Positions 8,517 through 19,500 of a DNA stretch of 64,000 bases are shown here, in pieces. The position numbers were made by a program, and so were the translations under genes. The notes beneath the pieces were generated by a model. That model was given only the letters and a program-made list of their open reading frames with translations. It was not told the origin of the DNA and ran no database searches. This DNA comes from Pararge aegeria (Eukaryota; Arthropoda; Insecta; Lepidoptera; Nymphalidae), in NCBI RefSeq assembly GCF_905163445.1, contig NC_053197.1:248001-312000 (forward strand). The letters run 5' to 3'. The first letter of the stretch is position 1. Every line of letters begins with the position of its first letter.

Positions 8517-8645
8517 TACTTATGAAAATGGTAAAGTAATTGATTTAAAATGAGTTTTTCAAAGATTTTACTGAAAGTGGGTAGTACGGATACTGGTCTA
8601 AAGTTAGTGGGGTCAGAAGTACTACCCGATTTAAACAATGGATTT
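8517..8645 (-). pseudogene. Non-LTR reverse transcriptase, N-terminal fragment
   Basis: On the minus strand this reads through the PLFKSG, NFRPVSVLPTFSKIFEKLI and NQLLYHFHKYNL motifs of the RT finger region, and stops where the DIRS element enters. It is the upstream partner of 2208-3330. The LINE is truncated just upstream of PLFKSG, so endonuclease and ORF1 are absent. Confidence 0.85.
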
Positions 8646-8694
8646 AAATTGTGTGATGAACATGAATGTTTATCACACAATTTAAATCCATTGT
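8635..8694. repeat. 23-base foldback at the LINE/SINE junction
   Basis: Arms 8635-8657 and 8672-8694 are exact reverse complements around a 14-base loop. Arm 1 spans the LINE/SINE junction; arm 2 is an inverted copy placed inside SINE sequence. It therefore arose after the LINE had inserted. Confidence 0.85.
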
Positions 8695-9045
8695 CTGGGT
8701 GGGTCAGTGGCTGGGTGTTTATATGTATATTATAAGTATTTATCTTATATATTTATACGAGAAATTCTTGTATATATATATAATTTGATTCTCGGAATCG
8801 GCTCCAACGATTTTAATGAAATTTAGTATAAGTACAGGGGTTTCGGGGGCGATATATCGATCTAGCTAGGATTCATTTTTAGAAAATGTCATTTTATTCG
8901 TGTTTTCCGGTAATAACCGATTTGGTGCAGACAAAGTTGCAAGGGTCAGCTAATGTATATAATTCATTAAAATATTCATCATCTTAGTACCCATAAGGGA
9001 TGTGTGTGATGTTGTAGTATATTTATATACTTATTTATTTTACTA
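8646..9045 (+). mobile_element. SINE family A, 3' half, itself interrupted
   Basis: GTGATGAACATGAATG, TGTCTGGGTG and TATATTATAAGTATTTAT match SINE-A bodies at 11400 and 12300. After a 200-base insert it resumes at AATATTCATCATCTTAGTACCC and ends in GTTGTAGTATATTTATATA. It partners 1809-1893. Confidence 0.8.
8753..8954 (+). mobile_element. Small Helitron-like insert
   Basis: Starts near TATACGAGAAATTCTTG with a TATA run, includes GAATCGGCTCCAACGATTTT and GGTTTCGGGGGCGATA-like text, and ends near GGGTCAGCTAAT. I recognise this as a common lepidopteran nonautonomous family, probably Helitron-derived. It splits the SINE tail; the exact ends are approximate. Confidence 0.5.
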
Positions 9046-9110
9046 AATTCACGATTAAATTCGGTGACTTAATTTAGGACGGTCACTTATACTTGAATTT
9101 TTGAATAATT

Positions 9111-9205
9111 GCATCATCATCATCGTCTTGATCTTGTCGCGAGGGCTTGAGAGAGGGCTCAGGAGTTACGAACCACCACGCTGTACCACGCTCACTGTTG
9201 GCGGT
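9111..9205 (-). repeat. Family C repeat fragment (CAT-rich end)
   Basis: Begins GCATCATCATCATCG and later has CCACCACGCTGTACCACGCT. Comparable text is found at the low-coordinate ends of family C copies at 33106, 37981 and 47397. Confidence 0.5.
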
Positions 9206-10445
9206 CTTTAAAACTATGATATTTACATATATTTTTTGTTGATCGTGTTAACTATACAACCAATAAGACACAACAAAATACTATTGCATTTATTTTAATA
9301 GCTAAAGAATGGAAGCTACAGTTACAAAAAAATCAGGATAGAAAGAGGGTTTCAATTCCACTCTCAAGAAATCTAGGCTAAACAGACAATCGCCTCGCCC
9401 ACACTAACTTCACAACGCATTGAAATATCCACTGTGTGCTCACGATTCATAAATTCCACAGAGTTCGTGTTGGCGCGAGTTTGTTTCTAGCAACGCATCG
9501 TCGCTATTGATTTTGTATTTCCTGAATCATAGCCTTATTACATAACGAGGACTCCAATAAAACTCAACTTTTGGCAAGCAGTTTTGAGAGCTGCCATACA
9601 AAGACGCTGCGTCCCGCTCCCCCGCGCCGCCCGCGCGTTATCCGTCTCTCTCCCGCGGAAAGTCGGAAGCGACCGATTATGATAATGTTCCCCCGGACTG
9701 AATATGAATTGGGTGCTTATTTACAATGAGTTATTTAATTCGAGCCGTATGATCTTATTATGGAGATTTTATTAACGCTCGTGGAGTATTATGTAGTTAT
9801 TTCAGCGTTTTATGATAATTTGAGTGCTTAATGACGACTCGGAGTCATAATTTCGTAGCGTCAAGGGTTTTTTTTATTTACTGGGCTTTTTTATTTACGC
9901 AGACCTTTTCATTCGCTTGGCTTTTCGAGGGCCTAATTAAATAATTAAAAACTATGATACTACGGGCGCAGGCCGCATGGGTTTTGATAGCTGTAGTAGG
10001 AATGCCTATTAAGGCTTCTTTTTCTTAAGCACTCGACTACGCAGAAGAGGGTAATGTTGATGTTGAAGTTGCATCACACTTGTACATGCTTATAATCAAT
10101 CAAACTTAACAGCTTGTATTTGACGTCACAAGTTTTACGTCTCAGACAATCATGGCCCAAAGGAATGGTCACTTGGTATATTTTTAAACTACGATCAAAC
10201 CTCATGAAAATCAATACTATCACTGTTTTAAAATTGAATACAAATTGAAACGTAAGCATTGGGACTTTCATTTATAGATTGCTGTCAAGTGTTATTCCGA
10301 TGTATTATTGACAGGATTAAAGTTGCCAAAGAACAATCCCTTTATTAGCACTGACAGTAGTGGGCCAAACCAAAAACCTGTTTAATATTTTCTAGTAAAT
10401 ACGAAGTTTAACAATTTGACCAAAAAAATAATAATAATAAATAAA
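9206..10445. other. Noncoding interval, partly GC-rich
   Basis: No gene or repeat recognised. A GC-rich block at about 9590-9670 and a run of well-formed, non-repetitive sequence to 10060 could be unique regulatory DNA. Confidence 0.4.
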
Positions 10446-10655
10446 TTACGACAATACACACATCGCCATCTAACCCCGAAGTAAGCGTAGCTATGGGTAG
10501 GTACTAAGACAACTAATGAATGTTTTTTTATATGAAAAATACTTACAGTATATAGATAAATACCCAGAAACTGAAAAACATGCATGTTCAACAGAGAACC
10601 CAAGGCCTTGGATTCAGAAAGCAGGGTCACAGCCAACAGCGCCAATCGGCCGTCA
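10446..10655 (-). mobile_element. SINE family A, near-complete, minus strand
   Basis: The tail (ACGACAATACACACATCGCC) is at the low end and the head (CGCCAATCGGCCGTC) at the high end. It is diverged from the plus-strand copies at 11344 and 12215. Confidence 0.8.
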
Positions 10656-11343
10656 AATTATATTATTTAAAAAAATCTACTCGTACCTATTGATATTACA
10701 GACGCGGGATGTATTTGTAAACGACTCGTATATTAAGTTACACGGATCCGCTTCCCGGCGCTTCCACCGCTATTATCATAACCCGGGCCCCCGGTATCGC
10801 TCCTAAACATTTATTTTCGCGCAGCTCACCCCCAAAAATCTATACGAGGCGCCCGCCCGCCCTCGCCAGTTTAGGACTTTTTAACCCAAGATGGCTTAAT
10901 TTTCTTCGGCCGACCATTTTACAGTTACACTGGCTTTCTTAAAAACTCCATTAGGATCTTCGCGATGGGGCCGTGAGGGGATTGAGGTGGGGAGATAGGC
11001 ATCCCCCTTCTCTTATGCCGGATTAGCATTTAGAAATTCGGACAATACATAAAGATTTGTTTTTTCTTTTTTTTCGTTTTTCCCAGCGAGGGGATGGGCC
11101 CCGTTCCGTTGTGTTAGAGTGCTACAGTCGCAAGGACTTAATTACAAGCCGAATTTTGAAGTTGGTAATTGCGTGTTTCTTTGCGATCTTAATTTCTAAA
11201 AAATTAATGCTTTGGGATCTCGCCGTGAAAGGCGATATTGTTGGTATGGTATATTGCTCTCATATTAGATTATCATAATACTATTAAATATATTTAAGAA
11301 AACAAGCTTGTCATCATAAATCAATTAGTATAAGACATAGATA
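10656..11343. other. Noncoding, with GC-rich block 10740-11000
   Basis: Includes a GC-rich segment (GGGCCCCCGG, CGCCCGCCCGCCC) and a short poly-T run. No coding region is recognised. Confidence 0.4.
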
Positions 11344-11590
11344 ACGGCCGTTCGGCGCAGTGAGCAGCGACCCTGCTTTCTGAGTGCAAGGCCGTGGGTT
11401 CGATTCCCACAACCAGACAATATTTGTGTGTTGAAGATGAATGTTTTTCAGTGTCTGGGTGTTTATCTATATATTATAAGTATTTATGTGTATTATTCAT
11501 AAAAAATATTCATCAGTTATCTTAGTACCCATAACACAAGCTATGCTTAGTTTGGGATAAGATGGCAATGTGTGTATTGTCGTAGTATAT
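11344..11590 (+). mobile_element. SINE family A, complete
   Basis: tRNA-like head with GGCGCAGTGAG (A box) and GTGGGTTCGATTCCCAC (B box), then the GTGTCTGGGTGTTTAT body and the tail TGTGTATTGTCGTAGTATAT. The tail is extended by a foldback (11576-11613). Confidence 0.85.
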
Positions 11591-11613
11591 TTATTTATAT
11601 ATACTACGACAAT
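11576..11613. repeat. 15-base foldback at SINE-A 3' end
   Basis: The arms 11576-11590 and 11599-11613 are exact reverse complements around an eight-base AT loop. The left arm is normal SINE tail; the right arm is an inverted copy absent from the SINE at 12215. Confidence 0.8.
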
Positions 11614-12214
11614 TTATATATAATTATTCAATGTTTTTTAACACCAATAATAATCCTGGTTTTTTGGGGTAATAGATTTTTAAAAAAAACGTGTGTATTC
11701 TTATGTACACTCGTTAGAAGTTATACCTACCTACTTCGTTGGCGTAACAAGATAAAAATCTTTTCAAAAATTGTATTCTACGCTTGTAGTAAAAACTACA
11801 CTAACAATATAAAACAGGTATTTAATACATTAGGTAATAGTTTTATTATAACGCATTATCTATTTATCTTATTAAGTTTCACTCAACATTAAAATTAGAG
11901 TAAATCAATTAAACACCAGAGTGAGCCCGCAGACTTTGACAATTGAAAGTATACACTGTCAAACCTTTTTTTGAAAACTAAAATGTTGACTATAGCTAAC
12001 TTCAGGTCGTCTGTTTTTTGTGACTGTGTCCGCGCGCATCGTAAAAATTTGCTCTTAAAGTTGAAAAGTTAGTGAACTCTGGCAGAAAAACAGGATAAAG
12101 GATAGATATTTTCTCCAAGCAGATGCTGAGATCTCGCTTCGCTCGGAAATGATCGTTGACCTAATTTTGTATGACATCCGTGGTAATCGTTACAATCGCT
12201 CAGTGTCAATGTAT
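11614..12214. other. AT-rich interval without a gene
   Basis: An open frame of about 100 codons (11572-11892) has AT-driven composition and no recognisable domain. Nothing else is seen. Confidence 0.4.
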
Positions 12215-12480
12215 GACGGCCGACTGGCGCAGTGGGCAGCTACCCTGCTTTCTAAGTCCTAGGCCGTGGGTTCGATTCCCACAACTGGAAAATGTTTGTG
12301 TGATGAACATGATTGTTTTTCAGTGTCTAGGTGTCTATCTGTATATTATAAGTATTTATATGTATTATATTCATAAAAATATTCAACAGCTATCTTAGTA
12401 CCCATAACACAAGCTACGCTTACTTTGGGGCTAGATGGTGATGTGTGTATTGTCGTAGTATATTTATATATTATATAAAT
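12215..12480 (+). mobile_element. SINE family A, complete
   Basis: Head GACTGGCGCAGTGGGCAG and GTGGGTTCGATTCCCAC, body GTGATGAACATGATTG and CTTAGTACCCATAACAC, tail GTCGTAGTATATTTATATA. This is the cleanest copy in the window and was used here as the family reference. Confidence 0.87.
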
Positions 12481-13161
12481 GTAAATTCAAATTCAAAATT
12501 CATTATTGCGAATTTGGATTGTTCCATTACGTGATTTAAAAAGTGACACCTCGACGTACAAGGGAAGTCCAGTTTGAGGTCATACGAGTATTTAAACCTA
12601 AAGTAGTTAAAACGATAAAGAATCAGAAACCGGACAGAGTATATCTGTGAATGGAGGAACTCGAACAGATTTTCACAGCCAGTAGGTACCTATTTTTTTT
12701 AAAAGAATTAATTAGGATTCATGCTCTTAAACCTCTCACTAATGAGAAAAGGAGGCCGGTGTCCAACACTGGAACGTAATAGTCGATTATGACAACGATG
12801 ATGCTTCTGAAAATAATGTTGAAAATTGCGTATAAAAGTTTAATTTTGTAGCGCCACTATGGGACGAAAGAAAAAATAAATAAATGAAAATAGAAATTAA
12901 ATGATTCAGTAAATCTTGCATCCTACTTCTCTTAATTGGAGCGAAAACTAATTATCTTCCAGTTAGTGCTCGCGTCCACTACCAGAACATATTTTTATAA
13001 CGTCTTATTCATGCTCACGTTTTATTGAAATAAAATGCATCATCACTTAACCACTAGGAAAGTACTAGAAGGAGATAATTATTTTATACAAACAAAGACT
13101 TTATAACTCGATGGTTTATGTGGATGGATAAACCATCTAATAACTAGAAACGGTCTGCGAA
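12481..13161. other. Noncoding, with an RTE-like 3' tail fragment
   Basis: 12733-12804 (GGAGGCCGGTGTCCAACACTGG ... ACGATGATG) resembles the common lepidopteran RTE 3' end with its ATG tail, plus strand. The rest is unremarkable. Confidence 0.45.
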
Positions 13162-13277
13162 GCGGTGATAGCCCAGTGGGTAGGAGTTCGACTTCACTTT
13201 TGGGGGGCGAGCTCGAATCCCAGCACAGACCTCTAACTTTTCTTAGTTATGTGCGTTTTTAGCAATTAAAATATCAC
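13162..13277 (+). mobile_element. SINE family C head (tRNA-like)
   Basis: GGTGATAGCCCAGTGGGTAGGAG (A box) and GAGCTCGAATCCCAGCAC (B box) are followed by TTAGTTATGTGCGTTTTTAGCAATTAAA. Minus copies are at 29790, 33106 and 47397. It is not a tRNA gene: no acceptor stem can be closed. Confidence 0.75.
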
Positions 13278-13486
13278 ACAGGGCCAGCGGAGTAGACCAG
13301 ACCCCTTCACATTGTAAGAGAAGGAATATTCCGTTCCTTCCTAGCCGGTGGTTATTATTTATTTCTGTTTCGGGCTCCCTCTAGCTGCGCTAAGAAGCAT
13401 AATGTCCAAACATGAAGACTCACCGGATCGCAACATACTTATCCGAATGTCCGATTATCTTGCCAGTACTGACTTACCTACATATT

Positions 13487-13532
<46 letters not shown>

Positions 13533-13565
13533 CCCTTAATTGTGTCCAATAAAGAATTTATCTAT
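13278..13565 (+). repeat. Repeat tail with (AT)n microsatellite
   Basis: An (AT)n tract at about 13490-13529 precedes CCCTTAATTGTGTCCAATAAAG. The end is typical of a retroposed tail with AATAAAG. The family is not identified. Confidence 0.5.
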
Positions 13566-16500
13566 CTACATTAACCTCAGCTAAACAAGAATCACAGGTC
13601 TTAAAGTAATGCTGCTCTCAAAGATCGCATAGAAAATGTGTATATTGAAAACAAACATATAATTTCTTACGACTTCTTTGGAGCAGCGATCTTTGTTCCA
13701 GGGTTTAAGGCTACGTCATCACTAACCATTAGGTGCGATAGTCATCAAGGGTTATCTTGAAGATAAAATAAAAAATATCGTTTATTTTGGCTATGTTTCA
13801 TTTTATTTTGCTAAAACAAATGTACAAAAAGGGGAAATCTAAACGTGCACGGAGCGGAACGTAGGAGGAGTATCGCGTTTTAGTTTGCAACGTTCTAAAA
13901 TCTATTCGTTCATTTGAATAAATCGTACTAGCTGTAATAAAAAGAACCGTAATGAATACGGACGAAGAACGAATCCCGGACTCTGTTTGTTTGTCTGGGA
14001 TAATAATTAGTAGCCTATGTTAGTCTATGTATGATCTTTCAACTAACTCTATGCCGAAAATCCAGTCGATTGGTGGCTTATTTAGGGCGTAAAGTAAAGC
14101 AAAAAAACTTTCGCATTTATAATATTAGTATGGATTGTCAAGTCAGAGTGCCTGCAGCGGCGCGGCCGTGTCCGTGTGAAGTCGCTATTTTCTTATTAAG
14201 CGCGAACCGAGGCAATCCCGGCGTAATGAGCTCCGCGCCCCGGCCGGGACAATGCCAGGATCTCGCTCATCACTAATAGAATAATTTCGCAGGCAATAAG
14301 GGCCATAATTGCGGAGTTTTGTGCGCCAAAGGCCAAGTGTGGCTCACCTGTGTGCCAAATGTGAGATTTTCCACCTAGACGTTCACTTACGGTTTATATG
14401 TTATCGAAGAAGCGCCATCTATTGACAATGTTGCGAAACTTTACTTTAGTCACTAGATGGCGCTCATAATATACCGTATAAATAGTAGTTAACTTTCAAG
14501 CGATCAAATAAGTATACGTAGGTAAAACGCCTGCAATCGAGGAGTCAATTTCGTGTATCGGAATAAAATGGAGTAAACAGCTCTTATTTGCCGTGAACTA
14601 AAGCTCAAATTTGCCTACAGTTCGCTATTGACAGAACGTTTAAAAACAAAAATCAGATATCGGTAAATACGAGATTTGCGTCTCTAAAACTAGAGACATT
14701 AGGTCAATTTTACTTTAACGATACAGAGTTTGATACGCGAAAATGACTTGTCGATTCCGAGCAAGCAAATCTTGTAGGTACTAAGAGTACAGTACGGTTT
14801 CTTGTAGCTGCCACGTGGTTTACGTTGCCGGCATAGGTACATCTTGTTAGTAATTGTCTTAGTTTTACTACGTACATAAGTAGCTGCCAGTACGGACCAG
14901 TAAATTTGACTATTAAAGCATGGTAAAAAGGTGATTGACAACTGTGGTCAAAGACGATCAGGGAAACTGTTAATTTTATATTTTTAATGTTGCGGCATGC
15001 CTTCATATATTTCCTAAAGTTACCGAAATCACGTATTAGGGGAACTGAAATCGTAAGAGACGTATGTACGTATATGATACGCTATTGTAAAATCCGGGAA
15101 AGAAAGTGTTACGTTGTTGTACACGTACCTACGTAATTTGTTTAAAGCTAAATCTCGAATGGCGATTTTAATCTTCGATGTGATCGCGAGTCTTAGCGCC
15201 ATTTCGCAAACCGAGCTACTAAATTAAATGTCATATTGCAATGTTGGTAACATGACATCTCGCCATTTTCGTCGATGTATCAGTGTTGCTCTCTCGGGAA
15301 ACATAAGAAATACTGATGTCGATAAAGTATTTTTGGTTACTCACTGACCTCTAAGTATAATAACATATTATATCAATGCCTCTATTGACATTAGAGTGTC
15401 TCTGGAACTTATAAGTACTACCTATGTTTTAGTATTTCAAACTTTAATTCCTTGGACACTAGTGTTACAGCTTCAGCAGTTAAACCCCTAATTTTGTACA
15501 AATTATTTCGTGCAAAAGAAGATGTGATTATCTTCTTTATAAAAACTAAAATATTCTTAAGGATATCGTTAAGGACACAGCAAACCGATAAAATATAAAA
15601 TTGCAGAGGATTCCTTTTATTCTTGAAACATCAAAACCAGCGAAACTGTTAATGGTATATACTTTAAAGTTTAATGTTTATGCTTAAAGAAGACAGATGA
15701 CACTTCGCTGCGATAATTATTATTTTAGTAAAAAGCTTTTAGTGAGAAAACATTATTGCTATTAAAATATCACAGATTAAATGAAGAAAATGAGTCTGTA
15801 TTAAATATTTACTGTATTTTGCAGATTTTATTGAATAAAAAATATTTTTTTTGGCTTTTTACTTTAATCTGGATGGGTGTCTCTCGAGCATTCGTTATTT
15901 AGAATTATGAATTATCCACGTAGGGAACCGGATTCTCTCCATAGTGTTTTCTACAAAGCTTTAGTCTGAGCATTTTCAATTTCTTCAAAATCAAGCAAGG
16001 TAGCACTACCTCAGAAGCTGAAAATGATTAAGTGAAGTGACCTACCTGTTTCACAGGGAGATTACACAGATAATTTTACCATGTGAGACCAGATTCGAAA
16101 AAAAACAGAAATTAGAAATTGCCATTTTGTCTCTACCGAGGATAGAGCCTGCGAATATTATAATATTCCAACAAAAAAAACTTAAGTCTTTAATGCCATA
16201 GAGAACTAAACTACGCAAGTCGTACTTGGCCGGATTTTTCTTACATACAAAAATCATAGGTGCTTAGATTTGGTTTGGTATAATGCCACCATTTTGGACG
16301 TTTTCAAAACGGCAAATGTAGTGAGCTCGGCCTTGACCGCGATGTGTTAATGTGCTGGTTTAATGACTTGCTGTGCACGCGCTCGCGGTAGTGCTAAATT
16401 TACGTCGATACGTTATTTTTACACCCATGAGCGTTTAGCTTTATGGGGTTTGCTTTATTGCCACAATTTATCAGAAAACTACTGAGCCGATTTTGATGCA

Positions 16501-16939
16501 TTTTTGGTATTTTGCACATTCTAGGTTATGGCACTGACGGGCGCTTCGTCTTTTATTTTTATCTTCAGGATTATATTTTCACCTGTCAAAAATAAGCTTT
16601 TGACTCCCTCTTATTCATTTACTTACTTCCTTCGGCCTTTGTGGGTCTTGGCTTCCTCTACTATTTTTCTCTTCCTTCTCCCTTTCACTTCCTTCTTCCA
16701 CAATTTCAATTTTCTCTCCATTTTTCTGTAAATAAATCCTCTTCCACACAAATCTTCCACCCTTTTTTGCGTTTTGAACCCTCTTACAATCAGAATATTT
16801 GTTACAAGTCTGGTTTGATATGACTTTTATTTTAATTAATAATTATTTCTTAAGTATAAATTTTCCAATAAAACTTAGCCTCTTTACTATAATATAATAT
16901 AGAATAGAATTGCACGAGTTGAGTTGAGTTGAATCCATC
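13566..16939. other. Mostly unique noncoding DNA
   Basis: No gene recognised. It holds a Helitron fragment (14000-14131), an inverted AGCGCCATCT motif pair (14411/14463), a GC-rich block (14150-14280) and otherwise AT-rich DNA. Short open frames, for example at 14031, 14710 and 16528, show no family features. Confidence 0.4.
14000..14131 (-). mobile_element. Helitron-like 5' end fragment
   Basis: Read on the minus strand it gives ACTAATATTATAAATGCGAAAG and later CCAATCGACTGGATTTTCGG, the familiar opening of lepidopteran nonautonomous Helitrons. No CTAGT end is seen. Confidence 0.5.
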
Positions 16940-17082
16940 AACCTGAAACGTAGTGTTAAGCCATGTGCTTGTAATTACACCGGCAACCAAGGTCTCGGAC
17001 CGCAATACAGCATTGCAACAATGCCGCTTAGAAGCAAACAAACATGGCCGTACTAGGTACGTCCCCTGACGAGTTCTGTCCC
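16940..17082 (-). repeat. Family D repeat, minus strand
   Basis: TAAGCCATGTGCTTGTAATTAC and, further on, ATTGCAACAATGCCGCTTAG and CGTACTAGGTACGTCCCC are the reverse complement of the family D text at 31993-32100. Confidence 0.6.
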
Positions 17083-17509
17083 AAAACACCATTCAAGTTT
17101 AACAAACAGTGTGTTACTAGAACGTGATAAAGAGTCATGCTTATAGCACAACTACTTTGCTCTCGTTGCTGCAAAACAAACGTCGTTACAAAGAACACTA
17201 AAAACTTCAATTCCAAATCCAAATATTGATTACACAGTGTGAGTGTGAAGTTTGCCATACCCCCTGCCTACCACAAGGAGGGCGTGTCCGCGGGGCCACG
17301 ATCTTTTTCAGAAAGCGACAGCTTAGTATACAACAATATGTAAGGCAATTATAAAATGTTTTTTATTTTATTTTCAATTATGCATAAGTACGTGCTAAAA
17401 TATTCCCACAAAGACAGCGCTTTTTAAAGTGGAACAATGGGGAAAAAAATACTATGAATGCTTCAAAGTATCTATAAATGGTTTATTTCAATAACGATTT
17501 TTTAGTGGT

Positions 17510-17587
17510 GTAGCACAAGTGTCATAACACTCACCTCAAGTTAATGGATACAAGGCGGCATGTTGACGGACGCGTCTATTGCAAGCC
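17510..17587 (+). repeat. Family D fragment
   Basis: TTAATGGATACAAGGCGGCA matches TTAATGGATACGAGGCAGCA in the fuller copy at about 32090. The borders are approximate. Confidence 0.45.
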
Positions 17588-18019
17588 ATATAAACCAAAA
17601 ATAAAACGATCGCAAGAATATCCGAATTATGGGTAGGTAAATGAATAAAAATGCCAAATTGTTGGTATCACGAGTGTCTATGACAGCGACAGGCGTTTAG
17701 CCGTCGCTCTTGCAGCAAGGCAGTGGCCCCTCGGCATCGCTGTGTCAACCAACACAAAGCTAAGTAAAGACATGGTAATTGTTTTCCTTTTGTCTTCGCC
17801 CCTAGCGTAATTACAACCCTGTTACTATCATTGTAAAGTATCATTTCGATTACACGGTTGTCTAGGACACGATGCGGCGTCGTCGAGGAACATCAAAGGA
17901 TGTGAATCGGTTGTTTTTATCGTTTTCTCGAGGCACCATCAGCACTACACTACAGCTACTGCTAGTACGAAATTGCACGAGTCGCATGTGTCGATAGTAT
18001 TCTTCTGTGGACATTTTTG
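17588..18019. other. Noncoding interval
   Basis: Nothing recognisable. A minus-strand open frame of 82 codons (17862-18110) overlaps the SINE head and is not credible as a gene. Confidence 0.4.
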
Positions 18020-18243
18020 ACAACCTCCCTGGCACAGCGGTGAGTGTTCTGTTTTGAAACGGATGGTCCCGGGATCGATTACCGGCAGGGGCCATTTGGC
18101 CATTTGGCAATTATAATATCTAAATGTTACCTAGTGTGGTCTAGCGGGAGGCTTTGTCCACCAACAAAAACGTGCCGCTAAGCGACTTAGGTTCCCGGTA
18201 CGATTTCGCGTGGAAACCGATTGGTTTAATAAAACTGCCATAC
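18020..18243 (+). mobile_element. SINE family E, complete
   Basis: Head with CCTCCCTGGCACAGCGGTGAG (A box) and GTCCCGGGATCGATTACCGG (B box), joined to the body GGTCTAGCGGGAGGCTTTG ... GTGCCGCTAAGCGACTTAG. Body-only copies occur at 28068 and 61776. Confidence 0.8.
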
Positions 18244-19287
18244 TTTTTAATTATTTATTTAAGCCTACCCCTAGATCTATCCACCTAGTGGCTTTCTTTG
18301 AAATCTCTTTTTTTATTTTTTATCTGTTTTTATTTCCTACATTTTTGTTACTTAATTGTATTTAAAATATTATAATTATTTAGAGGTCATCCCAGATGCG
18401 GGCAAAGGCCACATATCTAAAGCTAGTAACAATAGCGAAAATATTATGAAATTGCAGCCGGTAGTATTCGATGTACGATTTTATAACAAGTGGCATTTCA
18501 CTCTGGCATACAATGTTTCGAAACTTAATAAACCATTGGCGATTGCGAGGTGGGCCGACCTCGCACTAGGGGTGCAGCCTCTTATCTGCCACCCTTCATA
18601 CATGTGTAATGAACAACCTAAATCTGTCGCCAAATTTAATTACGAAGATACTAGCTGAGGCTCGCTACTTCGTCTGTGGTGAACAAGCAAACACAGGCTG
18701 CATGTCTTTATGGTTTTTTTAACAAATTATAATTTGGGTTTTCCTAATTTTCTTTTTTTTATACTAGCTCGGCAAAAAATCCGATTTCTTGTGAGACCCT
18801 CAGCAATTAATTTTTGACTATGTTACTTAAGTTTGTAGATCAGCAATAAAGAAATGTATGTTAATCATTTGCTTCGTTTGCTCGTTCCAATTTTTGCTAG
18901 TTAGGCATGTTCCCATCTCAAAAGTCCCGAAAATTAATTTTTAAAGAACTAAAGCTGTAAGCTACTTTTGCGTAGTTCTTAAATATTTGTCATTAATTTA
19001 TGGTGATAATAATTCTACTAATTCTACTTAACTTAAATAGTAAAATAATTCTAAATATTCCGCAACAGGTCCGCACAGCACAACACATCCAGCCGTGTAT
19101 TGTTTGGTAACCTCGGTAACTTCATCTCAACTGATACTAATAGCATTATTTATTTAGTGCCAAGACAAAAAAACAGACGTAAACAAGGAAACACTTATTT
19201 TAAGAGATCACCACTAGTGACCGGTATAGAAGTGAAAGGTAAAGTTTATTATTTAAAAAACTAGGCTAGCTAGATTCACCCTCGTTT
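18244..19287. other. Noncoding interval
   Basis: An open frame of 100 codons at 18356-18658 has no recognised domain and is probably chance. Poly-T and AT-rich sequence otherwise. Confidence 0.4.
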
Positions 19288-19500
19288 TCACCAACAAGGC
19301 AATGTCAAGACAATGGCCGCATGGAATAGTGCCAAGAAGGCTGGCTGCATTTCCGCGCTGAACAGCCAGGCTGATTCTTTGCATAAAAAAATACCCTGGC
19401 CTTCTGTCCAGATGAGGCAATCAACCGCGTTGAAATGTCTTGCAAGATATTTTCTGCAAGAGAGACTACAGGGTCTCCACGGCAAACGGAACAAATATGT
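19288..19500. other. GC-richer block, open on both strands
   Basis: Balanced-composition sequence of about 210 bases with open frames of 66-71 codons on both strands. I do not recognise the protein on either strand. It could be a decayed repeat or unique conserved sequence; it stands out from its AT-rich surroundings. Confidence 0.3.

Larger units (their letters stand above)
1894..8645 (-). mobile_element. CR1/Jockey-like non-LTR retrotransposon, split by a DIRS element
   Basis: This minus-strand LINE keeps only the reverse-transcriptase half of its ORF2, so it is 5' truncated. Its 3' end lies at the low coordinate, with a tail of GATTCATT and TTGACT simple repeats (about 1894-1970) after an AATAAAGATA motif. 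The candidate target duplication is AAATTGT at 1887-1893 and 8646-8652, inside a SINE. The DIRS insertion at 3336-8516 splits the RT domain. The family is the same as the plus-strand copy at 48811-52865. The clade name is inferred from the RT motifs and tail. Confidence 0.8.

Noticed and set aside
8635..8694. Transcription terminator hairpin
   Set aside because: It copies a transposon junction in a eukaryotic genome; a foldback by template switching explains it better.
13162..13277. Possible tRNA gene
   Set aside because: Same reason; inverted copies with the same flanking body occur at 29790, 33106 and 47397.
18356..18658. 100-codon open frame after a SINE
   Set aside because: No family resemblance; AT-rich chance frame is more likely.
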